In this document: positions 37,807-44,944 of the stretch, one piece after another
Layout of the letters: each line of letters starts with the position of its first letter
Position numbering within the stretch: position 1 is the stretch's first letter
NCBI RefSeq assembly: GCF_900129315.1
Contig: NZ_FQUS01000021.1
Coordinates: 30,451 to 94,450 of the forward strand
DNA length: 64,000 nucleotides
Origin: Fodinibius roseus
GTDB lineage: Bacteria; Bacteroidota; Rhodothermia; Balneolales; Balneolaceae
Direction of reading: 5' to 3'
The notes under the pieces: model-generated
The model's database searches: none
What the model was told of the DNA's origin: nothing
Seen by the model: only the letters and a program-made list of their open reading frames with translations
Program-made: the position numbers and the translations under genes

Positions 37807-38586
37807 CTACCGCTCAAACGGGCTGGTTTTATCCGAAAAAATGACCCGTCCGAAATCTTCGGGCACGTGAAAATCGGGCTTGTTTGTCTGGCTGGGGGAC
37901 CACTGGCTAAATTGCTGGTTACTGTTTCCACCCAGCCGGTTTAGATTCAAATGCCATACATCTTCTTTCTCGGGCGGGGTATGCCGGGCCACTTGTGCAA
38001 AGTTTTTAAAAGGAATGGCGGCCTCCAGGATCCAGTACTCGTCCCTGTCGCTGTCATTATTCAGCGTACCTTTGATGGTGGTCTTGATCCGAATGCCTTG
38101 GCCATCCCAGTTTGCCCTGCCGTTTGCAGCCGGTTGGCCGGATTGAAAGTTATCCAGGAAAATGCCCAGTACGTTCATTTCAATATTGAAATAAGCCTGC
38201 GCCCGGTCGGGATTCGGCGCGGTAAATACCTCCACGGCATCGTCTGAATATACCGCTGAATCGCGCTGCGTATGTTCCGCCCAGATATACTCGTCCTCAC
38301 AAATGAAAGCCACATACAGGTACGTATCGTCCCACAATAACTTCGCTACGGTTTGTTCCTTTTGACCGCTCTCATACCATGGAAAAACAAATGCTCCCAC
38401 GCCGGGCGCTCCGGTCCAGGCGGGTTCATCCAGTTGTCCGTCGATCTCAACCGGGGTACCCGACTGGTAGACCGTATATTCCGGGGGATCCTGTGCCTGT
38501 AGGGACACGGGCTGTCCAATGGCTAAAGCCAGTATCAACAGGAGTAAATGATAGACCGTCAAGCGAAGGGAGAGGGGAATATGCAT
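37807..38586 (-). CDS. Exported CBM9-like carbohydrate-binding protein
   Basis: The 259 residues start with a signal peptide (LLLLILALAIGQPVSLQAQ). The rest is one family 9-like carbohydrate-binding domain: VEIDGQLDEPAWTGAP, KLLWDDTYLYVAFICEDE, DDAVEVFTAPNP, NWDGQGIRIK, WILEAAIPFKNF and WHLNLNR. Related stand-alone proteins bind glycans or sit beside degradation enzymes, but no such enzyme is adjacent here. Confidence 0.85.
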   Translation of the reverse strand: MHIPLSLRLTVYHLLLLILALAIGQPVSLQAQDPPEYTVYQSGTPVEIDGQLDEPAWTGAPGVGAFVFPWYESGQKEQTVAKLLWDDTYLYVAFICEDEYIWAEHTQRDSAVYSDDAVEVFTAPNPDRAQAYFNIEMNVLGIFLDNFQSGQPAANGRANWDGQGIRIKTTIKGTLNNDSDRDEYWILEAAIPFKNFAQVARHTPPEKEDVWHLNLNRLGGNSNQQFSQWSPSQTNKPDFHVPEDFGRVIFSDKTSPFER

Positions 38587-39005
38587 ATCTATTTCATTCA
38601 GTTCAGTGAAATTGGTTGATTTGAGAAAAAGACAATATACATTTTTTAAAATATATATTTGGAATGCGTTGTGCTATTTGTTTTCAAATAGCTTCCTGTG
38701 TCCGCATGACCTGGAAATATTTTTCATAATGAAGCCAATAGAAGCTAACTTCCACTGGCACACTGTCAGGTCAGTTCTTATCGGAACCGTTGCACAACCG
38801 TTTTTTTTGTCCAATCTATGCATTTTCGCGATTTCAAAGCATTCTTTTATATAGCCAATATATGTATTGCGGTTTTGAAATCGGTCGGGATTTGATATTA
38901 AAAAAACCTGGTTTTTTTAAAGCCCTTTTTTTCAGGCGCACAACGGATTATTTGAAGAAATATAGTAAGGAAGAGGAGATGGAGAAGAAAAAGAGGGAAA
39001 AATAA
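38587..39005. other. AT-rich gene-free stretch
   Basis: About 420 bases, very AT-rich, with short frames on the plus strand only (38606-38854, 38790-39005) whose composition is not protein-like. Nothing is assigned apart from the terminator at its right edge. Confidence 0.4.
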
Positions 39006-39035
39006 AAAAAGCCTGTTTCCGAAAAGAAACAGGCT
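39001..39035 (-). terminator. Rho-independent terminator of the cold-shock gene
   Basis: On the minus strand AGCCTGTTTC and GAAACAGGCT form a perfect 10-bp stem (39010-39019 with 39026-39035) with a 6-nt loop, followed at once by a T-rich tail. It lies 33 bases past the cold-shock gene's stop. Confidence 0.9.
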
Positions 39036-39067
39036 CTGAAAAATGTATGTTAGATCAAAACTCAGAT

Positions 39068-39283
39068 CTATTTGTAATCCAGGCTTTTAACGTTGGTAGC
39101 GCTAAGACCTTTGGGAGTTTCTTCAACGTCAAACTCTACAGCTTCACCGTCTTCAAGTCCCTGATTATAATCCAGGTTTTCAATGTTGTTTCTATGAACG
39201 AAAACATCTTTGCTTCCGTCATCGGGTTTGATAAATCCAAATCCTTTTTGCGTGTCGAAAAATTTTACTTTGCCTTGTGCCAT
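39068..39283 (-). CDS. Cold-shock domain protein
   Basis: Small RNA/single-strand-DNA-binding protein. Start at the Met of MAQGKVKFFDTQKGFGFIKP, which is the canonical N-terminus; the frame extends eight codons further to 39307 but these do not fit. RNP1 KGFGFI and RNP2 DVFVHRN are both present, and the protein is 71 residues. The long leader before the next gene suits cold-shock control by mRNA structure, but nothing specific is seen. Confidence 0.95.
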   Translation of the reverse strand: MAQGKVKFFDTQKGFGFIKPDDGSKDVFVHRNNIENLDYNQGLEDGEAVEFDVEETPKGLSATNVKSLDYK

Positions 39284-39436
39284 GTCTTGTATTATGTCTT
39301 TATGCACCTATGGGCTTTATTAATGAAAGGAGTTGGTCTAACGCGTCTTTTCAATATATACACTCGGTAGGTGGGTAATTAATTATAACACAGATAAAGT
39401 AACGCTTATCCAGCGGAATTCCTATTTAAAAATTAT

Positions 39437-40516
39437 TTATTTTTCTCTGTACACCAAAGCATTGACATTCATGCCGGCCCCCACCGAAGCAAAAACCAAA
39501 ATATCACCACGGGATACTTGATGATTATCCAATTTATTGCGCCGTATCAGGTCCAGCAGGGTGGGAATCGTAGCTACGGAGGTATTTCCCAGCCATGAAA
39601 TAGTCATCGGCATAAGGGTGGGCGGAACCTCTGATATATTATAAAGTTTTAGCAGGCGTTGCAGAATGGCCTCATCCATCTTGGCATTCGCCTGGTGGAT
39701 CAGCACCTTGGCTACATCCTTAATAGAGAGACCGGCTTGCTCGAGGGACCGTTTGACGACCCCCGGTACTCGTTTAAGGGCATATTGATAGAGTTTGCGT
39801 CCCTGCATCTTGAGAAACAAGTCGCCATCCCCTCTGTCATTAAAAGAGCGTCCCATAGTCAGGTAATCGGCCTCGGGGTTGGTGTCGGTGCGGGCGGCGT
39901 GAGAAAGGATGCCCACCGGTTGTTCGCCGTCATCGGCCCCCAGTACCGTGGCGCCGGCCCCGTCGGCATAAATCATGCTGTCGCGGTCGTGGGGATCACA
40001 CACCCGGGAGAGCGTTTCAGATCCGATAACCAGCACCTGCCGGGCATCGCCACTTCGGATATAGTAGTTTGCCTGTATGAGTCCCTGCAGCCAGCCCGGA
40101 CACCCGAAAGGCAGGTCATAGGCTATACACTGCGGGTTGTCAATGGCCAGTTTCTGCTTGACGCGGGATGCCAGGCTGGGAACCATATCCACTTTCGGGT
40201 TGTCGGCCTGCAGGTCGCCGAAATTGTGGGCGACGATAATGTAATCGAGAGTTTCCTTATCCAGGTCGGCATCGGAGAGAGCCTTCTCCGCGGCGAGGGC
40301 CGCCATGTCGGAGGCAAGCAGATTATCCGGCGCATATCTTCGCTCCCGAATGCCGGTAATGGCCTCGAATTTTTCGATAATCTCCTCGTTGCTTCGGTCG
40401 TAGGGATTCCCGTTGGCATCCAGGAAGGTATGCTCCAGGAAAGCACTGTTGGGGACCTTTTCAGGGGGGATGTAGCATCCGGTTCCGGTAATTACAGCAG
40501 ATGGTTGTTTGTTCAT
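39437..40516 (-). CDS. 3-oxoacyl-ACP synthase III family (FabH-like)
   Basis: Condensing enzyme of the KASIII fold, about 359 residues. The full catalytic triad is visible: Cys139 in DLPFGCPGW, His in VLIHQANAKM and Asn in SWLGNTSVATIP. ATG 40516 is the start; the upstream in-frame codon is TTG. The family both starts fatty-acid synthesis and makes lipids such as long-chain or secondary metabolites. No acyl carrier protein or fab genes are adjacent, so a special role is possible rather than housekeeping FabH. Confidence 0.9.
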   Translation of the reverse strand: MNKQPSAVITGTGCYIPPEKVPNSAFLEHTFLDANGNPYDRSNEEIIEKFEAITGIRERRYAPDNLLASDMAALAAEKALSDADLDKETLDYIIVAHNFGDLQADNPKVDMVPSLASRVKQKLAIDNPQCIAYDLPFGCPGWLQGLIQANYYIRSGDARQVLVIGSETLSRVCDPHDRDSMIYADGAGATVLGADDGEQPVGILSHAARTDTNPEADYLTMGRSFNDRGDGDLFLKMQGRKLYQYALKRVPGVVKRSLEQAGLSIKDVAKVLIHQANAKMDEAILQRLLKLYNISEVPPTLMPMTISWLGNTSVATIPTLLDLIRRNKLDNHQVSRGDILVFASVGAGMNVNALVYREK

Positions 40517-41189
40517 AATCAACTAACTAATCAGGCTTTAAGTTCGACACGTAAAAAACAGCTTCCTTGATGGCATAACAGCACGATTCCAGTGCGGGGA
40601 ATGAACAACTATTTCCGCTGCCGGAGAGCGTGGATGTGCTGTAATATCCAAGAAGGTGATACTATACCGGTAACAATGTCCGGGCAATATATCCCCGATT
40701 ATCTTCTTTAAAGAGGAAGATTCGTTCATGCCATCAGCCGCTGCATTAAATGCATTTACGGTATGTTATAATAACAAAAAAGTTGACCAGTATTGGCGCA
40801 GAAACAAAAATATTCATGATTATGTGATTAGAATGTCACAAGCTGTTGGCGGGGGTTCCTTTTTAACGAACTATGGTTTGTATCTTGAAAGTGAGAAGCT
40901 CCTTCCGGGGAAACGTTGTTTGAGTAGAGAGTATCGGAATGAAAGAAAGAGAAGAGAATCTTTATGACTTTGGGTTTTTTTTGGTCCGTTCAGGTAAAGA
41001 ACCACCCGACCGGAGCGTTTTCCTGAGCCCTTTTACTTCTGAAAAAATTCCATGAAGATGAGCGATGAGATAAAGAGATGTTTTCCCCGTTTGCTATTTT
41101 CTTTTCAGAAACCTTGTAAGAAGTGGCAAAAACCGTTAATTTAAGCGCCGCTATTTCTGTTCGGATGCATCCAGATCCACCAGACACAC
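40517..41189. other. Gene-poor stretch before the tRNA
   Basis: About 670 bases between the KASIII gene and the tRNA. Frames at 40728-40967 (plus) and 40990-41187 (minus) look non-coding: basic, no ribosome-binding site, no family. The tRNA promoter should be in the last 100 bases. Confidence 0.35.
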
Positions 41190-41263
41190 GGGCCCGTAGC
41201 TCAGCTGGTTAGAGCAGTCGACTCATAATCGATTGGCCGGGGGTTCAAGTCCCTCCGGGCCCA
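41190..41263 (+). tRNA. tRNA with CAU anticodon, probably tRNA-Ile2 (lysidine type)
   Basis: A complete cloverleaf: acceptor GGGCCCG with CGGGCCC, D arm GCTCAGCTGGTTAGAGC, anticodon stem GTCGA/TCGAT with loop CTCATAA (anticodon CAT), and T arm with GGTTCAAGTCC. The body resembles E. coli ileX (GCAG..GACTCATAATC..TTGG), so it probably reads AUA after lysidine modification; elongator Met is the alternative. The CCA end is not encoded. An integrase gene starts 177 bases downstream, so the 3' end is the probable attachment site of the mobile element. Confidence 0.9.
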
Positions 41264-41268
41264 CTTCT

Positions 41269-41305
41269 AAAAAGCCCCTGCAGGCCATGCATAGGGCTTT
41301 TTGTT
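41269..41305 (+). terminator. Terminator after the tRNA
   Basis: AAAAAGCCC (41269-41277) and GGGCTTTTT (41294-41302) form a 9-bp stem with a 16-nt loop, followed by a T-rich run. It ends the tRNA transcript. Confidence 0.8.
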
Positions 41306-41439
41306 TTTTACGCATTTCTTTTTAGGAGCATTTTATTCCCAAAAACCGTATACTGTTTGAACAAAAGTTTGAACAAATTAGCCAGTAGGTGAAAAGTAGT
41401 TCAAGCAGATGAACTAATTTCAATATGTACGGAGAGGAA

Positions 41440-42588
41440 ATGGCAACGCTGCAGAAAAGGAATAAAATTTATTATATCGTTTTTTCTAAGAGAATTGATG
41501 GGAAGCTATATCAAAAAAAGTTCTCCTTAAGCACTAAGCGGAAAAGAGAGGCTAAGAAGAAAAAACTTGAGTATGAAGAACTTCATATGGAGGGGAAGAT
41601 TGATCCCTTTCAGGGATGGACTCCCAAAAAGCATGAACAGCACAAGCAGAAAATTCAGTCTCGTCCTGATGCTATTACTCTAAGTAACCTGACGGATATT
41701 TTTATCAAGCATAGGACGCAGGCCAATGAGGTCACGAATAACAACTATCGTCGTCATCTTAATATGCTCATGGACCAGGTCGGAGAGACGATGCCCGTAA
41801 CTATGATTACCGAGGAAGATCTGCGAGACTTTTGTTTTCAGGATCATCTGGCGAATGCCACAAAGAGAAGTTATCTGAGGCATATGAAAGTGTTTTTTCG
41901 CTGGATAAAGGAAAAGGGGTATGTGAAGCACGATGTCACTGAAAACATCAATAAGCCCAAAAAGCAAACCAAGATTTCCGATAAAACAATTTCTGAATCT
42001 GAGTTACAGGCAGTATTCAAAGAATATCGTAAAGATATTAAGGAGAAAAAGAAAAAGGGATATATTACCACCAAAAGCCAAAGTAGAGTATGGTTTCGAC
42101 CGGTGGTAATGACCGCTTTCTATGCCGGGTTGCGGATAAAGGAGATCGTAAACCTGAAATGGCAGGATATTAATTTTAAAAATAAGCAACTAACTGTGAG
42201 TGGAACCAAATCCGGGGACGAGAGAACAATTCCCATACGGGAGAAGCTTTTTCCGGTACTTAAGGCTTGGCACCGGTACCATGGTCACCCCAATAAGGGT
42301 CTGGTATATGCCAGTCAAAAGAAATATTATGAAAATATAAAAATGAGCAAATTGAATGTTTCCCGCGTATTCAAGTTTTATGTCAAAGCCACAGGGCTTA
42401 AAGATACCATCAATTTTCATGGGCTCAGGCACAGCTGCGGGACCGAATTAATGCGCTTGGGATTTGATATCAATGAGACGGCCAAAATTCTTGGCCATAA
42501 GTCGCTGGATGTAACGCGCAGGTATGAACATCTCACTCAAATGGACCTATCAGATAAAATGAAGCGGCTGGAGGGGGACAATGATTGA
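41440..42588 (+). CDS. Tyrosine-type site-specific integrase
   Basis: About 382 residues. The start is at ATG 41440 (MATLQKRNK), because GGAGAGGA directly before it is the ribosome-binding site; the frame opens five codons earlier. It has an N-terminal arm-binding region, a core-binding SAM-like domain (about 80-175; ITEEDLRDFC, ATKRSYLRHMKVFFRWIKEKG), and a catalytic domain with Arg in FYAGLRIKEIVNLKW, HGLRHSCGTELMRLG (His-x-x-Arg), GHKS and the nucleophile Tyr in RRYEH. All catalytic residues look intact. Next to the tRNA, it defines the left side of the element. Confidence 0.93.
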   Translation: MATLQKRNKIYYIVFSKRIDGKLYQKKFSLSTKRKREAKKKKLEYEELHMEGKIDPFQGWTPKKHEQHKQKIQSRPDAITLSNLTDIFIKHRTQANEVTNNNYRRHLNMLMDQVGETMPVTMITEEDLRDFCFQDHLANATKRSYLRHMKVFFRWIKEKGYVKHDVTENINKPKKQTKISDKTISESELQAVFKEYRKDIKEKKKKGYITTKSQSRVWFRPVVMTAFYAGLRIKEIVNLKWQDINFKNKQLTVSGTKSGDERTIPIREKLFPVLKAWHRYHGHPNKGLVYASQKKYYENIKMSKLNVSRVFKFYVKATGLKDTINFHGLRHSCGTELMRLGFDINETAKILGHKSLDVTRRYEHLTQMDLSDKMKRLEGDND

Positions 42589-43429
42589 TTTTAGTGAGCT
42601 TGAAAAAAAAATTGATCTGTCGAACTTTGAGCGGAATCTTGGCAACAAGCGCACAAAGGCAGGCAAATATTTTTGGCTGTTTGTCCTGATCAACTATAAG
42701 GAGGCAAAGAAGGGAAATATATCCTTCGATATACGAATGGTCTGCGGGGAATACAGCAATATATTCTTTCGGCCTTATGAAGCCATCCACAACATGTTGA
42801 AGCTTTATGAAGGCCTACCTACTGCAACGATGCGAGAGAAACTGATCATCGAAGAGTCTAAAGAATACTTCGCATTGAAATTTAAAAAGAATGCTCTACA
42901 GCTGGAAAGTGAATTAAGAGAGTGGCTCAGCAATCATGATTTTTCTTTTGAACACATATCCCCAGAGGTAGTCGAATTCATTGATCTTGATTTTCTTGAC
43001 AATAGACAAACTTATCTGCCTTTGATATCCAGATCCTACAAACGGTTGCTTGATGCGGCCAATCATCTCTACCTTGGAAATAGGCTGCCCGTTGATCCCC
43101 AGTGGGAACTTAAACCCTCCAGCGTTAAATCTACGTTTAATGACGTCATGGACACGATGATGCGATATAAATACTTGATTCATGTAGTCGATCATATTCG
43201 AGACTACCTGAATACCTCCTATGATACTTTCCATTCGAAGACAAGAGTAGAAGGTCCAACCCAGGCGGTTCGAGAACTATTCACCTTTACACCTGAAGCT
43301 TCCGAGTACACGAACAAGCAACTGAAATATCATTTGAAGCTAAATTTTGCTGACCTGGACGGCGAGGATTTCAACAATGATTCAGTCCGAAAAGCTATAA
43401 AAAAACATCGAGATGAGCAGTCAAAATAA
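42581..43429 (+). CDS. Unknown helical protein of the mobile element (282 aa)
   Basis: The ATG overlaps the end of the integrase by eight bases, so the two are co-translated. The protein is mostly helical, without signal peptide or membrane segment, and I recognise no family. The last ~35 residues (TNKQLKYHLKLNF, DGEDFNN, SVRKAIKKH) resemble the C-terminus of the next protein, suggesting a shared small domain, perhaps HTH-like. A regulatory or accessory recombination role is a guess from its position. Confidence 0.75.
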   Translation: MIDFSELEKKIDLSNFERNLGNKRTKAGKYFWLFVLINYKEAKKGNISFDIRMVCGEYSNIFFRPYEAIHNMLKLYEGLPTATMREKLIIEESKEYFALKFKKNALQLESELREWLSNHDFSFEHISPEVVEFIDLDFLDNRQTYLPLISRSYKRLLDAANHLYLGNRLPVDPQWELKPSSVKSTFNDVMDTMMRYKYLIHVVDHIRDYLNTSYDTFHSKTRVEGPTQAVRELFTFTPEASEYTNKQLKYHLKLNFADLDGEDFNNDSVRKAIKKHRDEQSK

Positions 43430-44309
43430 CCCTACAGTAGAGGATGTAAAAGGGAAGGTTGCAGACTTTCATTGGGGAAACTACCGACGCGATTTTCAGT
43501 CTGATCAATCGGATCTGGAAAAATTGTATTGGTATTGTGTGATTTCAGATATCCTTAATTTCCACCAGACTCTATTCGAAGAGTATGAGGATGGACAAGA
43601 GCAGCCAAATGAGCTGGGCACTAGGCTGTACCGATCGTATCTAGGATGCTTTTTTGAAGCACATCACCTTTATAATAGTCTATTAGACAAATTTAACAGG
43701 CTAACTGCACTTTATTGGAATGAACAACACGACATGTGGCAAACCTGGAAACAGCAAACATTAAAAATAAAAAGAGAAAATTTTAAGCTACTTTCCCAAC
43801 CTATAAAGCGACATTTTGAGAACCAGAAAGCAATATCAACTGATTGTGAAATAACTCCCTATGATATTTCAGCCTATGACGACTGGCATGGTATGCTTGC
43901 CCAAAAAGTATCACTTGAACTTATAAACCATCTACGTCATGGTACTTTAGCGAAACGTCAACCCGGTACAACAAATGCTGTTTTTCCCTATCATATCAAA
44001 GAACATTTCATTGAAGTGCTCGACGGATACGGGATGAAATATTTTAAGGCCTATACAACCTTTTCCATAATTAAGAGGATCGACAAGCAATTTGAAAGCG
44101 GAATAAATATTATCAATACCAAAAAAAAGTTAGATAAAGATGAACCTATTAGGCTCGCGATAAACGATATGCTTGATAACAATCGTGATTTACAGCGTCT
44201 TGACCATACTCAGATAGCGTACCTGGTTCGGCTAAAATATGAAAACTCAGATGGCAGCGAGCTTAACCTTGGTTCTATAAAAAAGGCCCTAAACCGTATG
44301 GATAACTGA
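43413..44309 (+). CDS. Unknown helical protein of the mobile element (298 aa)
   Basis: It starts 17 bases inside the previous gene in another frame, which supports a coupled integrase operon. Trp/Tyr-rich N-terminal half (EKLYWYCVISDILNFHQTLF), no motif I know. The C-terminus (HTQIAYLVRLKYENSDGSEL, GSIKKALNR) looks like a small winged or HTH-type DNA-binding unit and resembles that of its neighbour. The gene ends TGA, with an in-frame TAA three codons later. Codon use is AT-rich compared with the 47-52 kb genes. Confidence 0.75.
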   Translation: MSSQNNPTVEDVKGKVADFHWGNYRRDFQSDQSDLEKLYWYCVISDILNFHQTLFEEYEDGQEQPNELGTRLYRSYLGCFFEAHHLYNSLLDKFNRLTALYWNEQHDMWQTWKQQTLKIKRENFKLLSQPIKRHFENQKAISTDCEITPYDISAYDDWHGMLAQKVSLELINHLRHGTLAKRQPGTTNAVFPYHIKEHFIEVLDGYGMKYFKAYTTFSIIKRIDKQFESGINIINTKKKLDKDEPIRLAINDMLDNNRDLQRLDHTQIAYLVRLKYENSDGSELNLGSIKKALNRMDN

Positions 44310-44396
44310 AGTAATTAAATTAATATAGAAAAGAGGGAGGAAACCGGACGTAAAGCAATAAAAGCAGGACATAACTATAGAAAAGGCATTACAAAA

Positions 44397-44447
44397 TTCA
44401 TTTTGTGTATGAATTAAATTTCTAACGAAACATTTACACAAAATGAA
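44397..44447 (+). promoter_or_regulatory. Inverted repeat overlapping a start codon
   Basis: TTCATTTTGTGTA (44397-44409) and TACACAAAATGAA (44435-44447) are perfect 13-bp inverted arms 25 bases apart. The right arm contains the ATG of the next gene (44443-44445). It could be an operator for a repressor or an RNA hairpin hiding the start. Confidence 0.65.
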
Positions 44448-44877
44448 GAAGACAAATACAACAAATGCTGATCCATTCGCACATACACTGCTCAGCGAGT
44501 TTTATATGATCACTGATTGGCTCATAAGATTAAGCCAGGCCATCGGAAATACTACTGACCATGAGCTCCAGAAAGTACTACGATTTAATCGTTGGTATCT
44601 TGGAAGAGAGCTCGACAATATAGTACGGCGATTAGAAGATAATGATATTGAGTATCCTTTCTGCTCATATCTAACTGCATTATATGCAGGCAATCAATCT
44701 GAAATACGGGAATTAGAACGGGCGTTAAACGGCAAGGGTAAAGCTTGGTATGTCTCGGGGAAACTCCTTTCACCCAAAGAAATAAAGCAGCGCCTCAAAG
44801 AAGTACGTTTAAGCAAAGACCGTGTCGCCCAAGAATTATGCCCGGAGTGCAGAAAAGAAGCGTTGGTCAACTATTGA
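44443..44877 (+). CDS. Unknown 144-aa protein of the mobile element
   Basis: Begins inside the inverted repeat described at 44397. It is helical (SEFYMITDWLIRLSQAIG, RFNRWYLGRELDNIVRRLED) with a C-terminal CPEC motif (ELCPECRKEAL) that may bind zinc with other residues. No family recognised. A strong terminator follows 38 bases after the stop, and the group II intron sits right behind that terminator. Confidence 0.7.
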   Translation: MKKTNTTNADPFAHTLLSEFYMITDWLIRLSQAIGNTTDHELQKVLRFNRWYLGRELDNIVRRLEDNDIEYPFCSYLTALYAGNQSEIRELERALNGKGKAWYVSGKLLSPKEIKQRLKEVRLSKDRVAQELCPECRKEALVNY

Positions 44878-44915
44878 ATGAATTATGCCAAGGTCTTACA
44901 ATGAGGTCAGATTCC

Positions 44916-44944
44916 AAAGGGGAGCAAACAGCTCCCCTTTTTTA
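44916..44944 (+). terminator. Rho-independent terminator and group IIC intron target
   Basis: AAAGGGGAGC / GCTCCCCTTT is a perfect 10-bp stem with a five-base loop (44916-44940), followed by TTTA. It ends the transcript of the 144-aa gene. The intron's first base is 44945, directly after the T-run, as is known for group IIC introns, which choose terminators as targets. Confidence 0.9.

Noticed and set aside
40728..40967. Plus-strand 79-codon frame before the tRNA
   Set aside because: No ribosome-binding site or recognisable motif; isolated and basic. Kept only as part of the gene-poor stretch.
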